Shown one piece after another: positions 12,533-24,376 of a DNA stretch of 64,000 nt (position 1 is its first letter; each line of letters begins with the position of its first letter). Under the pieces are notes generated by a model. That model was given only the letters and a program-made list of their open reading frames with translations. It had not been told where the DNA came from and did no database searches. The DNA comes from Vigna angularis (Eukaryota; Streptophyta; Magnoliopsida; Fabales; Fabaceae). Made by a program: the position numbers and the translations under genes. The stretch lies in assembly GCF_016808095.1 (NCBI RefSeq), contig NC_068979.1:18134501-18198500 (forward strand), in the 5' to 3' direction.

Positions 12533-13225
12533 ACCGCGGTTCCCTACTTAACCGAGGTATAAAATGGGTATATGCCGCGGTTTCACAAGCAACCGCGGCC
12601 TATACTGATTAAAAAAATTAACCTAAATGGCATTTTTGAAATTATTTTCAAACTATATGCCGCGGTTCAGCGGGCAACCGCGGTATATTCCTCGAAAATA
12701 TTTAAAATTATTTTAAATTTATTTCAGGTAGGAGAATAGGTCGCGGTTGCTCGAAGAACCGCGGCCTATACCCCTGTAACGTGCTGAAGACGACTGTCTC
12801 CCCAACTGCCTTTTGGGGAATTTCAGTAGATGATAGGGGTATATGCCGCGGTTGCTCTGCGAAACCGCGGCATATACCCCTGTAACTTCTGAAATTCTCT
12901 GACTGGCAGAGAAGTTGAGAAGTTACTGCGGTATATGCCGCGGTTCTGTGGACAACCGCGGCATATACCCTTGTAACTTTTGACATTCTCTGACCCAGTC
13001 AGCCCCTGCAATAAATTGGCAGGGGTATATGCCGCGGTTGTCCAGAGAACCGCGGCATATACGCTGTTATTTAATTTTTTATTCACATGTGGCGTCAAAT
13101 GGAATGGTTGACTGGAGGATATGCCGCGGTTCTGCTCTGAACCGCGGCATATGTGTTCGATTTATTTACAAAACTGCCACCGCGCACCATTATGCTGCGG
13201 TTTCCGATGAACCGTGGCATAATGT
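12533..13225. repeat. CACTA right subterminal repeat array
   Basis: This mirrors the left array with at least seven inverted pairs of TATGCCGCGGTT/AACCGCGGCATA, spaced about 100 bp apart and separated by non-repetitive spacers. Loops are short (about 6-9 nt), so each pair can form a hairpin. Short open frames across this stretch are an artefact of the repeats. The last pair (13190-13220) has decayed copies (TGCTGCGG, CCGTGGC), consistent with CpG decay. Confidence 0.85.
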
Positions 13226-13258
13226 GCGCTGTAAAAACCCAATTTTTTACTAGTGACA

Positions 13259-13657
13259 CCATCGTCTTGTAGCCAAAAGGCCACTACTCGAGTCATGGAG
13301 CCATTGTCACCCAAAAATGGTTTTTCGAATGTTGAGAATAAAAAATCTCCAATTTGGTGCCATTGAGTTTTTTTGTTTGATCAATAAATTTAGCCAAAGA
13401 AACTTTAATTAATGTATGATGAGAATCATGTATTAAAAAATAAAAATCCTAATATCACAAAATAACTTTCAAAAAGTATAAATTTACTCCACCTTAAAGT
13501 GTCCATGTCACTAATAAGTGACATGTCATTTGCAGCTCAACATTTAACTTTTAATAATTTAAACGTTGTTTCTAAATTTAAACAAAAAAAACTAAGAAAA
13601 AATATAAGTATAATTTCAAAGCCAGCCGATTTAGAAATGCGTGTCCCGCTGCGTGGC
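13259..13657. other. UGT upstream region between CACTA end and TATA box
   Basis: This AT-rich promoter-proximal DNA begins directly after the CACTA target duplication. No coding sequence is supported. An open frame continuing upstream of the UGT start codon to 13499 runs through this region, but its residues (poly-Lys/Ile type) are unlike the UGT family, so it is treated as non-coding. Confidence 0.6.
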
Positions 13658-13665
13658 TATAAATA
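13658..13665 (+). promoter_or_regulatory. TATA box of the UGT gene
   Basis: TATAAATA sits 62-69 nt before the UGT start codon in the context 'ggctataaatactg'. This predicts a transcript start near 13690 and a 5' leader of about 35-40 nt. It supports 13727 rather than 13499 as the start codon. Confidence 0.7.
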
Positions 13666-13726
13666 CTGTGTTGAAGAAAGCAAAATCGTAGTATTCCATT
13701 TCATACAACAAGAACAAAAACAAAAA

Positions 13727-15794
13727 ATGGTTCAGCAGAGTCTGAGCAACGTGCACGTTCTTGTTCTGCCATACCCAGCCCAAGGCCACATCAACCCCCT
13801 CCTCCAATTCGCCAAGCGGTTAGCCTCGAAGGGCGTAAAAGCCACCGTTGCCACCACTCACTACACCGCCAACTCCATCGCCGCCCCAAACATCACCGTC
13901 GAACCCATCTCCGATGGCTTCGACAGAGCCGGCTTCGCCGAGGCCAACAACGACGTTCAACTCTTCCTCTCCTCCTTCCGAAGCAACGGTTCCAGGACCC
14001 TGTCCCAGCTCATAAAGAAGTACCACCAAACTCCCTCCCCCGTCACCTGCATTGTGTATGATTCGTTCTTCCCGTGGGCTCTCGAGGTGGCGAAGGAGCA
14101 TGGCGTTTATGGGGCGGCGTTTTTCACTAACTCTGCGGCGGTGTGCAGCATTTTCTGCCGCATACAGCGTGGCTTAATTGAGGTTCCTGTTGGCGCGGAA
14201 GACCTTCCTCTGCGAGTTCCTGGGCTTCCTGCCTTGGATTCCCGTGCTCTCCCCAGTTTCGTGAGGTTCCCACAGAGCTATCCCGCTTACATGGCCATGA
14301 AGTTGAATCAGTTCTCTAACTTGGACAAAGCGGATTGGATGTTCGTCAACACCTTTGAAACATTGGAAAGCGAGGTACAGGCTCAATTCATGTACTTTTT
14401 TTGGTTTGGTGACCTAAATGTTGACGTGGGTGAAGTTGTTTTCTATTTACCTGTTTATTAGACTATTTTAGTTAACTGCCACACCTAATAAATCCTGAAA
14501 GTTGTCACTTTAGGTAAATATTCGACGCTGCTCATTGTACTTTGACTTTCTGTCTGATATAAAAGAATGAAGGATGAAAACCTTTTAACTTTGGGTAAAT
14601 ACTGTACTTCAGTCCCTAAACATACAGGATACACCTAATTATTGCACTCTTTATATATTTAGAGATTAAATCAGAGTTAATCATTTATTCTTTTAAATTT
14701 AGACGGAATCTACAATTTAAAAATAAGACGGAGACAAAATGTGGAACAGAACCAAACTTCAAGTTAAGAATAAAGATGAAGAAAAGGGAAAAAGATGGAA
14801 AGGGACCTGTTAAATAAGATGAGTTTCAAAAATTGAAGAGCATTTTACTTGTATCGTATTTTCTGACTCTGCATAGATAATTGTATTAAATGTCTTTTTG
14901 TTTGTTGTTGACACGGCTTAATGGTTTATCAAACTTTTTTGGTTAAGAATCTTGAGTTGTTGACTTTTCTTGTTTGGTATATTTTGCTTTGTCTGATTCA
15001 TTATGAGATCATGACATTGTTGATGATGGTTTCCTTGTGAAAAGGTGGTGGAGGGCTTGAAGGAGCTCTTTCCGGCGAAGATGATAGGGCCAATGGTCCC
15101 TTCTGCATACTTGGACGGGAGGATTAAAGGGGACAAAGGGTATGGAGCAAGTCTATGGAAGCCACTGAACGAAGAGTGCAGTAATTGGTTGGAAGAAAAG
15201 GGTCCTCGGTCTGTGGTGTACATCTCCTTTGGAAGCATGGTCTCATTGACAGCAGAACAGGTGGAAGAGGTGGCTTGGGGGTTGAAAGAAAGTGGTGTGA
15301 ATTTCTTGTGGGTTTTAAGAGAATCTGAGCAGGGTAAATTGCCTTGTGGATACAGAGATTTAGTAAAGGATAAGGGTCTGATTGTGACATGGTGCAACCA
15401 ACTTGAATTGCTGGCTCACCAAGCCACTGGTTGCTTTGTGACTCATTGTGGCTGGAATTCCACCCTTGAAAGCCTTAGCCTTGGTGTTCCTGTGTTGTGT
15501 TTGCCACAATGGGCTGATCAGTTGCCTGATGCTAAATTTTTGGATGAAATCTGGGAGGTGGGATTGTGGCCCAAGGAGGATGATAATGGAATTGTTAGGA
15601 AGCAAGAATTTGTCAGTAGTTTGAAAGTTGTGATGGAGGGTGAAAGAAGTGAAGAGATAAGAAGGAATGCCAGCAAATGGAAGAAGTTGGCCAGGGAAGC
15701 AGTTGGTGAAGGTGGAAGCTCTGATAAACATATTAATCAATTTGTGAAGTATTTGATGAGTGCAGATAAGAATGGAAGTTTGAATGTTCATTGA
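13727..15794 (+). CDS. UDP-glucosyltransferase, UGT74-like
   Basis: Two exons, 13727-14374 and 15045-15794, are separated by a 670-bp GT-AG intron after codon 216; the product is 465 residues, normal for the family. The N-terminal acceptor domain starts VHVLVLPYPAQGHINPLL with the family's catalytic His at residue 21 and its Asp partner at 112 (IVYDSFFPWA). The C-terminal donor domain has the 44-residue PSPG box at 332-375, including HCGWNS (350-355) and the closing Gln375 typical of UDP-glucose users. The box opens WCNQ rather than the usual WxPQ, a departure often seen in UGT74 relatives. A soluble cytosolic enzyme transferring glucose to a small acceptor (hormone, phenolic, terpenoid or similar) is expected; the acceptor cannot be read from sequence. 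The start follows a TATA box and a purine-rich leader (caaaaaATGG). The gene looks intact, with no frameshift. The subfamily is assigned by recognition, not by alignment. Confidence 0.93.
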
Positions 15795-16005
15795 GTGCCA
15801 TCCTGATCAATAGTTGTTGGTGGACGAATGTGTTTTGGGCTCATCTGTCTTCATTTTTCAATGTGAAAAATGAGGTAAATGTGTGGAATCTTTGGCCAAT
15901 TTCCTTCTTTTTTTAGGCAGTAATAGCTTTCTTTTTCTAGTTTATCATGTATCTGTTTCAAATTCTTGATCATAAAGATGCGTCAGTTCTCCTATGGGAG
16001 TCCAG

Positions 16006-16011
16006 AATAAA
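16006..16011 (+). other. Probable UGT polyadenylation signal
   Basis: AATAAA lies 212 nt after the UGT stop codon in an AT-rich 3' region. It is a plausible 3'-end signal; the actual cleavage site is not visible. Confidence 0.4.
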
Positions 16012-16612
16012 AGAATATGCTAATTCGTTTAATTTGTTACAGGAAAAACTAACAGTGAATCTTACAGTAACCCACATAACACAACAAATTAATACAAAAA
16101 CGACACGAACCAACTGATTAATTGATAATTAAAAAAGCAATAAAAATAAAATAAAACCGATCTTGTAATTCCTCTACACTTTGCTCAGACTCTATTCACA
16201 GTATTGATGAATCTGGGTCATACAAAGAGGGTTATGTTTGAAAATCAATCATACATGTTTACTTCTCTTGAGATGTGTTTTTGCGTGTTGAACATGAATA
16301 TGCATATATCTGAGAAAGAGCTGAATATACGTAGAGGTAAAGCTCTTAAAATTCCTAATCCCTATATATTAAAATCCTTTTAATCTTTGGGTGATGATCT
16401 GAGGTCCTTTGGCTAAGGCTATTGTGATTGAGAATTTTCCATCTAAAAATTGAAAGTTCTGGCAAGACAGGCAGCCTTCCATCTGTCGGTAAATCCATGA
16501 AAGATCATGTAACTAAGCATTACATGTTATGACACTTTTCTGGGAATATTTTGTGATTTCAAAATAGAGGTGCATATTACTCTATGGTGCATATTGTTAT
16601 CTAGTTACACTG
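16012..16612. other. spacer between UGT and hAT element
   Basis: No coding sequence, RNA gene or repeat structure was recognised. Confidence 0.5.
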
Positions 16613-16620
16613 GGCATCCA

Positions 16621-19600
16621 TAGAGCTGTCAAATAAGCCCCAATAATAAAACTTGACCCTAGCCCACATGGGTTGGGGTCAAAAAAGCCCACAGGACCAA
16701 AAAAACCCTTTATTATAAAATCCCACAGGACCAAATACCCCCAAAGCCCTGTGGGTCAGGGCCAGCTCATGGGCCTTCCTTTTTACCAAATTTTATGTAG
16801 AGAAAAAAAAATTATGATCAAGATACAGATGAAAAACAGAGAAACAAAAAATTTATAAAACAATTGGTAAATACAAAGATAACTGTTGGTTAGTCCCAAT
16901 AAAGACACAAGCATTGGTGCTTCCTTTTGTGGCCTACTTGAACCTGTATTTTAGATAAAAGTGACAGGGTTATCTATGTTTATTATCATATTATTTTATC
17001 ACTGCAACCATGTGATTCTGCATCTGTAATGGTGTACCCTTTTTGCTCTTCACCTGCAATGTTGGCAAGTTAGCAGTAAGTAAAAAGGCCAAAATATGCA
17101 ATGCAAAATTTCAAAAACAACCACCTCATTCCATCATTTTTCACCAATCCAAACATAGAAATGAACATCACAAGCAATTAAGCTGAACCAAAACTCAAAG
17201 AAACATCAATAAATTCTATGTTCAAAGAAACAATAATTAATAATTAGAAAGTAAATTAAGCTATGGTGTCACCGAGTCTACCTGTGATCACTTTCACTGC
17301 CCACAATGTTGAAGACTTTCAACATCTTCTAAAAGTTTAGACTCATCAACTCCCTCATGACCAAAAATATCTTCAACAATTTCATCTATCACAAGCAATT
17401 GAAATACAATCAAACAACTAGTTTATAATCAATAATTTAATGTAAAGTAATTTTTAAAATAATAACATATACACTTACCACTAGGATTTTCAGAAAATCC
17501 ATATAGCCAATTTTGAGTACAAATCAACATTTGCACATGCTCAGGAAGAATGGAGCTTCTATATTTCGAAAGTACACGTCCACCTTTACTAAAAGCTGAC
17601 TCTGATGCCACTGTAGTAATAGGAATACTAAACACATCTCGAGCCATTATAGACAATATGGCAAACTTTTTCTCATTAGTCTTCCAATATTTGAGCACGT
17701 CAAAATCTTCATTGTCTTCATCATCATCTATTGTTGGTTCATCTAAATAAACATCTATCTCGTTCTTTCCAATGATAGATTTTGACTCATTCTGATACAT
17801 TTTAAAATCCTACAATGCATTACATATTAATTATCAAAACAAAACTAGAAAAATTGGAAAAAAAATTGAACACTAGATATAAAACGCTTACCGAAATAAT
17901 CCTTGATCTCTTAAACTTTTTCCCTTCAGTATTGGACTGAGACATCATGATGGATTCAGTAGGTGATTGGGAAAGAGAAACACTAGAGGTAGAAAAGTTC
18001 TTAACATATTCTTTAAATAACCTCTTGAACTTCTCTAACACTTTCTTTGTTTTCTCTGCATAGGTTAGAGGATCCAATTTTTTATAACAATATGTTATAA
18101 AATCAACCTTTAGTCGTGGATCAAGAATAGCTCCAAAAGCTAACCCAATACTATACTCCTTCCAATACTTTTGAAACTTTTCTTTCATATTACAAGCCAT
18201 GTCCTTTAAGATGACATCTTCATTCAACAAATTTTCTTCAATGATGAGCTGAATTTTCCAAATTTGCATAAAATACAAGTTTGAAGTGGGATAAGATGAA
18301 CCAGACATCATGTTTGTAATCTCATAAAATGGTTCTAAGAATTGACATATTTTCTCTCCCCTATCCCATTCCTCAGAAGATGGAAAATTTTTATAATTTC
18401 TATCAACCACTTTGAGAATTTCAAAAGCTTCCTTATATTTGATTGCACTTTCAAGCATTAAATAGGTTGAATTCCATCTTGTAGTCACATCTAATCTCAA
18501 ACCCATGCTCATATTTTTGCCAGCATCACTAACACATTCTTTGAATTTGAGAGTTCTTCCATCTGATGATTTAACATACTTAATACTCTCTCTAATACTA
18601 TGGAGTGCTTTGTCAATCACCTTTAAACCATCTTGAACTATCAAATTAAGAGTATGAGCACAACATCGTACATGGAAAAACTCACCATCACATAATAAAC
18701 TTCTATGAACACAAAGATGGCTTTTCAGAATGTCTTGCAAATTAGTATTGGCAGAAGCATTGTCTAGGGTAATTGAGAAAATTTTCTTATCAATACCCCA
18801 TTGCTTTAGGCAATCAAACACAACACTTTCTAGTTCAACACCTGTATGTGGTGGTTTCATTCGACAGAAGTTAAGAATCTTACTTGTCAATTTCCAGTTT
18901 TCATCAACAAAGTGTGCAATTAGGCAAATATATCCCTCAGAAGTAATTGCAGTCCAAACATCAGAGGTTAAACAAATTCTATTAGGAATCCTAGACATGA
19001 TTTGCTTAACTTTATCCTTTTGTTCAATGTATTCCTTTTCCACATCTGATACAGTAGTGTTCCTACATTTCATGTCAACATTAGGATTAATGTATTTTAT
19101 CCACTCTCTGATTCCTTCATATTCAACAAAATTATAAGGAAGGCTATGTTTAATTATGGCTCTCGCAAGTAACTTCCGGTGAATCTTTTGATTGATTTTT
19201 CGTGTCCCAAACTTTCCTTCTTGATTTAGATCCACACCTAAGTTTGCAATACTTCTACATACATGGACATGTCGACTTAAATGTGAAGTTCCATAATTGT
19301 TTTTAGTAACTGGGTTTTTTCCAACTTTGTAGCTATTACTACAATACTTACATGCAGCCTTTTCAATTCCATCCTCATCTTTTCCTATTTTTGTGAAAAA
19401 ATTCCAAACATTTGAGATTTCCTTTTTATTGGTGGTAGCACTCTCAGATGGACCAGGAGTTTCAGATGCAAGATCATCAACCAAAATCAAAGGGTTACTC
19501 TTATGGTGGTCCATATTTAAAAGCTATTGCACACAACTGCATAAATAAATGAAGAAATATTTTTAATAGGTCTTCAATAAAGATAGCAGGAAAACTGCTT

Positions 19601-21532
19601 TTGAAAAGGGAAAGACGTGACCCAGAAAACAAATCGTTAAACTTAAAAACGATTCATCAAACTATAAAACTATTCTTCAGTTTGTCCAATATGTATCTGC
19701 TCTTATTTCAGCAGCTATTGGAGGTGTGTATATATTCTACTTGTTTCTTGATCTATTGGTAGCTACTTTAACTATTGGTTTTGGGCAAGTTCATTTCATT
19801 GCATCTTCTTTTCAAGGGATAAATGAACTAAAAGAGACAAAAAAAGAGGCATCAATTGATTCCAAGACTCTTGAAGCAACTATTGAAAAGACCTTATGCA
19901 TCAATGACGGGAAGAGGGAGTGTACCCTCTGATATAACAATTGATGGAGATATGTATAATGTGTATAATTTTTATAAAAGTATCTATCTATCTATATAAC
20001 ACTTTTCTAACTAACTATATTTCTTCCCATTTATTGTAGAGTTAAATGTCAGAGAAACAAGAGCATTTAAAGGATTTATATATACATATAAAACATAAAC
20101 GAAAGAAAAATCATATAAGCATGCCAGAAAAAAAACAGTTGTGAAATTGATGTTGTCATCTTATTTAAAGGTCAAGAAAATGTTCATATATTCACAAAAT
20201 CAACATCAAATATCTCCTAAGATTTTCCATTTCTCGAGTACTACTTCAATAATGACACATACAACCCTACATAACTTTTCTCTCTTCATCATTACAATTA
20301 TCATCAACCATCCATGTCTAATGTAACAAAAATATCTCTCTTTCACTTTCTTTTACATTTATCTATTCATCTTTTACAACTTTTATTACAAAATATATAA
20401 AAATGAAATAATATATGAAAGAACTGAAAAATCTTATTTTTGTTACTTAGTACAGTAGTCAATGAATTTGGCAAGGCATTCAAAATGGGAAAAGGGAAAA
20501 GGCATCCTTTGATGTGCTAAGTTTAGCCTTATCATGACGTACACAATAATTAGTAATATTTATTCTTTTTCTCCTTTTCCAACATTTATTCCAGCAGACA
20601 AACCTTTTCCAACATCAATCTTTATTTATTTTCACTCACAGCTTGTACTTGCCAATTCATGTATAAGAAAACAAAATAAAAAATAAATACATCACAAATA
20701 CTGTTTAAATTGAAACTGAATACAAATAATATGTTTTTCCTAGATAAAGATATGAAGAGTCAATGAAACTGAAGCCGAGGGTGAGAACTTTGCATTTAAA
20801 AAATTATCAACTAAAGAATGGCTGAGAAAAACTAGTGACATGCAAAGTTTAATCCACCATTCATTCTAATAAACAGACTTGTAATTAGTGTTGAGACAAG
20901 TAAAAAAATTTAGCATATTTAAAACACATAAAACAGAATACAGAAACATATATTCCACCCATTTACTTACCTTTAAATTGAAATCAAATATTGGAGAAGT
21001 ACAATGTCGTTTGATAAAACTGATTTGAAGTCTTCAAACGTCCAGGTTGAGACTAAGGTGATCTGAGATACATGATAAATCATATCCATCAAAAGGGGCG
21101 TGAGAAATGAATCATGGCTACCAATCAAGTGGAAAACCAAAAATCGACAAAAATAAAACAGAAAAAAAAGAAGATTTACCGGAAGTGAAATCTGGAGGCG
21201 GTGATGTTGTAGTGATGAGATTTGGCGAGGTCTCCGCGGAAGAGAGAGTATATGTTCCAGTGATGAGATTCGTCAAGTTTTGGATCTTACTTGGTAGGCT
21301 GAGAAGAAGAATGTCGAACTGTGAAAACTTTCAATCAGAACGATGAAAGAAAGAGTACTGATTGAAAAAGGGGGCTCAACCCACCCTGAAGACGTCCCAA
21401 CCCATTTTAGTCAGGGCTTTTGGGGGCTGGGGCTTTCAGAAAGCCCCCTGTTAAGTGGGCTACTAAAATGGGGCCTAATTCTAAATAGGGCCAGGGCTGA
21501 CCCATGGGTGGTGGATTAAAATGACACCTCTA
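16621..21532 (-). mobile_element. Complete hAT DNA transposon
   Basis: The ends are TAGAGCTGTCA (16621-16631) and, inverted, TAGAGGTGTCA (21522-21532). Flanks are GGCATCCA (16613-16620) and GGCATCTA (21533-21540), an 8-bp target duplication with one mismatch. Length is 4,912 bp. Just inside both ends are short, GGGCC/GCCC-rich inverted words ('gccctgtgggtcagggcc' near 16746 and 'agggccagggctgaccc' near 21487), likely transposase-binding subterminal repeats. The element carries one transposase gene on the minus strand with a complete open frame. Ends, duplication and ORF together suggest a fairly young, possibly autonomous copy. Confidence 0.93.
17294..19514 (-). CDS. hAT transposase (BED zinc finger, RICESLEEPER/Ac-like), apparently intact
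   Basis: Three exons, 17892-19514, 17479-17809 and 17294-17385, join at GT-AG introns into 681 residues with no internal stop. Residues 35-90 form a BED zinc finger: NVWNFFTKI, then Cys55, Cys58, His78 and His82 or Cys86. The middle is the RNase H-like core with DVTTRWNSTY, followed by the DUF4413-like segment around AFGAILDPRLK. Residues 575-645 hold the hAT C-terminal dimerisation motif (VLKYWK, IPITTVASESAFS, LICTQNW), with Glu611 in SESAF. The acidic C-terminal tail is supplied by exon 3. The protein would bind the element's ends in the nucleus and carry out cut-and-paste transposition. A GC-richer block at 21100-21350 ending in a possible donor may be a non-coding first exon (inference). 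The CDS start is the first ATG of the BED-containing frame. Confidence 0.9.
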
Positions 21533-21540
21533 GGCATCTA

Positions 21541-22800
21541 TACAACTCTTTTAAGAATAGTTTGTTATTGGTCTATCAATTTTTTGATAAACTTTTAACA
21601 CCATTCGTGTCTCATTACGTTGGTTCATGTAGAAAAGATTAAAAAAATTTAAAAAAAATTTAAAATAACTTGGATTGGAAATGCTTGACAATTGGGGTTG
21701 CAGGAGTTTCAATTTAACAGGCTGCATTTTTGGGTTTTAAAATTTCCAATTCTCTTTTTTGAGAGAGAACACATGAGAACGAGAGAGAACATCCTTCCAC
21801 CCACAAACCTCCATTGATCACAATTGGTCGTTCATTGACAAAAGGAGCGTTTAATGAACCGTCGCCGTTCACCGCAGCGTTGCCTGCTGCTGCTTCGTCG
21901 TTTCACACCATCAACGAACACGTAAGTCACCATTGACGTGGTTTTTGAAGCTTGTCGTCACTTCTTTCGATAATCCTTTCGACTTGTTTGGTGGCTTTCA
22001 GTTTTTTTAAATTTTTTTTACCATTTAGGGGTTGTGGTTTTTGGGTGCGAAGTTTCAATGTTTTGTGTTTGTGGTTGTTGTTGGGTTATTTTGACTTATC
22101 TTTTGTACAAGGTTTCTTTGACCGTCATGGATTCCATTGCACAACAACCTCAAAATAATGTAAGTAAATGTTGTATCGAAAATTTTGTAGTTTCTTTCAA
22201 TAATGTTGGTTAATGGTTGTTTTTGTTGAAAAATATTTGTAGAAGTGAATTCAAGGTTTGCAAAGGAGGTCTTCAAGAGGTAAGGAGAGCTAACTCAAAC
22301 TTGATTTTTAAAATTTGTTCTGGATGTTGTAATGATGCAGTGTATGAAAAATTGGTTTGGTTAAATGTATGATATGATTTCAAGAGGTTGATTGAAATGA
22401 GTTATTACCATGACTTTGATCTATGAATTTTTGTATGAACTTTATGATGAAAGACTTGTGAAAATTGATGAATAAATGTTGGATTGATGGTGGATTTTCG
22501 ATCTACCATGTTCATATACAAGTATATGATGTTTTTGATGGATTGGATTGTGAAATGAGATGGAAAATTAGGGAGTTTCAACGTACTTTTTATCAAATAC
22601 GAAAATTGTGTGTTTTGGTTGGTTGATGAATTTTGGATGGATGAATTGATGGATTGTATGGAAATCTTTGGTAAGATGGAAATACATTGAGTTAACCATC
22701 AATATTTTGATGTTGTAAAAAGTTTATGTGTGGGAAATGATAAATCCAAAGGTGTTTGTTAATGCAGCTGAAGTCAATGTTTGAATGATTAAAATGATTA
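21541..22800. other. unassigned region with exon-like patches
   Basis: 21720-22290 is less AT-rich than its surroundings and contains possible splice signals ('caacgaacacgtaagtc' near 21915, 'caaaataatgtaagtaa' near 22150, 'cttcaagaggtaagg' near 22270). A short frame starting MDSIAQQPQNN (near 22128) lies before one donor. No family is recognised, and no downstream exon was found; it may be a broken gene or the 5' part of an element. 22300-22800 shows nothing. Confidence 0.3.
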
Positions 22801-22809
22801 AATTTAAAT

Positions 22810-24376
22810 GTCCAATATAAAAAAAGCCCTCATGGGATGCTAAACTATGGTAAACGTTGGTCCAATCTAGTCAACTTAGGACTCCTACACAATTTTAAAA
22901 AGAAAGAAAAAACTAAAGTGCAATTAGAGAAAATTTCTGAATTTTTGTGCAATTTTAAATAAAATAAAAAGAGTTGAAATGTAATTTTGGACAAGTTTAA
23001 ATCTGTTAGATATTTTAAAAGATAATTTGGAAAAAATATATCTTAATATATTTGATTTGATATTGTTAAATAATTACTTTATATAACTATATCAATAAAT
23101 ATCAAAAGATAAAATTTGTCAAATCTTTTTAAATCTAGAACAGATATTCTCAAATATTTTTAGATCTCCACAATAATCAAATATATCTTGAAGATATTGG
23201 ATTATTTAGAAGATAATTGGGAGATATTACATTATCAGATAAGAAATTTTATCAATAGAAAATATCTTCCAAATATTTTTATAATTATCTAAATCTATTA
23301 GTTATTTGAAAGATATAAGATAAAATATTTTATCAACAGAATATTGAGAATCGTAGCCCAATCAAGCCCTATATAAAGAGACACAAGGAAAGCAAAAATC
23401 TGAACTCATTCATTCACTCAGACTCCTCCATTGGAAGCAATCATCCATCACTCCTCTCACTTTTATTTTACAATGTATTCCACTTCATTCATGAAGGGCT
23501 AAGCTTCTAGGGCTATTCCACGGTAATTTTATTATGAATTCTGAGGTTAAGTTGAATTAATATATTTGTTTCTTTTGATTATTGATTATCCTCTTTCTAT
23601 GTCTTTCATCTCTCAATCACATTAAAAGTAATGATTTTTGCATCATAAGGTGTTTGAATCTACATGCATATTGATCATATGAGTTTAAGGGTTTCTAGGT
23701 TTGATTGAATTTAGGAACTTTCATATGATTAAACGAGTTTTTGCTACTAATTGAGAATGTACTTTGATTGGTGGTAGGAATTTCAACTATAATTAATTAA
23801 GAATTTACTTTGATTAATTAACTTTTAATTTGATTAGGAGATTTAAGAATAAACATTAAACACAATAGGATTTGATTGAGAATGTACTTTGATTAAATTC
23901 ATTGTGAATAATCTAGAAAGGTCTTGCATTTGATTGAGAATATACTTTGATTAATTGTAAGATCGCCCTTAAATTAATTAAGAATGTAGTTTAATTAATT
24001 TGAAACCCAAACAATAATCAATTGAACAATAAGCTGTAGATAATTGATGATGAATCTATCTTGTAAAAGAAGTTGAATTAGCCTATTTTATTATAATTGT
24101 TTATAAGTTTTGAATTTGTTCTTCAATTAAACTCACACATTCCTCAACATTAAATTCATTAAGATAGATTTTCATTCTTATTTTTAAGCATTGCATACCA
24201 TTTACTAACCTTTTCAGAATCTTCATAAGAATCAAGTATTGAAAAACAATTCTGTATTTGTTGGGAAACGACTCAGGGTTACTTTAATCTTATCTACTTT
24301 TTTTACTACTAATTTGGCAATACTAAAGTTGTCTTGTAAAGTAGTATTAATTTTATAGCTTCAACGAGAACGTATC
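22810..24376 (+). mobile_element. Ty3-gypsy-type LTR fragment with primer-binding site
   Basis: A TATA box ('ccctatataaagagac', near 23370), a long transcribed-looking U5 region and a primer-site-like TTGGCACCGTAATCGGGGA (24379-24397) mark this as a 5' LTR on the plus strand. The primer site resembles the TGGCGCC-type sites of Athila/Tat/Ogre elements. The internal region is cut short at about 24785 by another LTR start. The 5' boundary is approximate; no gag-pol sequence follows. Confidence 0.5.

Larger units (their letters stand above)
5165..13255 (-). mobile_element. Complete CACTA (En/Spm) DNA transposon
   Basis: The element begins CACTAGTG (5165-5172), and its other end is the reverse complement of CACTAGTA (13248-13255). 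It is flanked by a 3-bp target duplication, ACA (5162-5164 and 13256-13258), as expected for the superfamily. Length is 8,091 bp. Both ends carry dense subterminal arrays of TATGCCGCGGTT in both orientations. Inside, on the minus strand, are a TNP2-type transposase gene (8801-12001, with two stops) and a second multi-exon gene (5688-8625, intact). Superfamily, boundaries and gene content are seen directly. Whether the element could be mobilised in trans is inference: ends and target duplication are intact, but its own transposase is interrupted. Confidence 0.95.

Noticed and set aside
12415..12612. 65-codon frame near the CACTA right end
   Set aside because: It runs into the subterminal repeat, has no domain and no splice partner.
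12708..13253. Open frames of 60-92 codons on both strands near the right CACTA end
   Set aside because: They are produced by repeated copies of TATGCCGCGGTT and have no independent coding character.
13499..13726. Upstream extension of the UGT reading frame to an ATG at 13499
   Set aside because: The extra residues do not resemble the UGT family, and a TATA box lies between this ATG and the conserved N-terminus.
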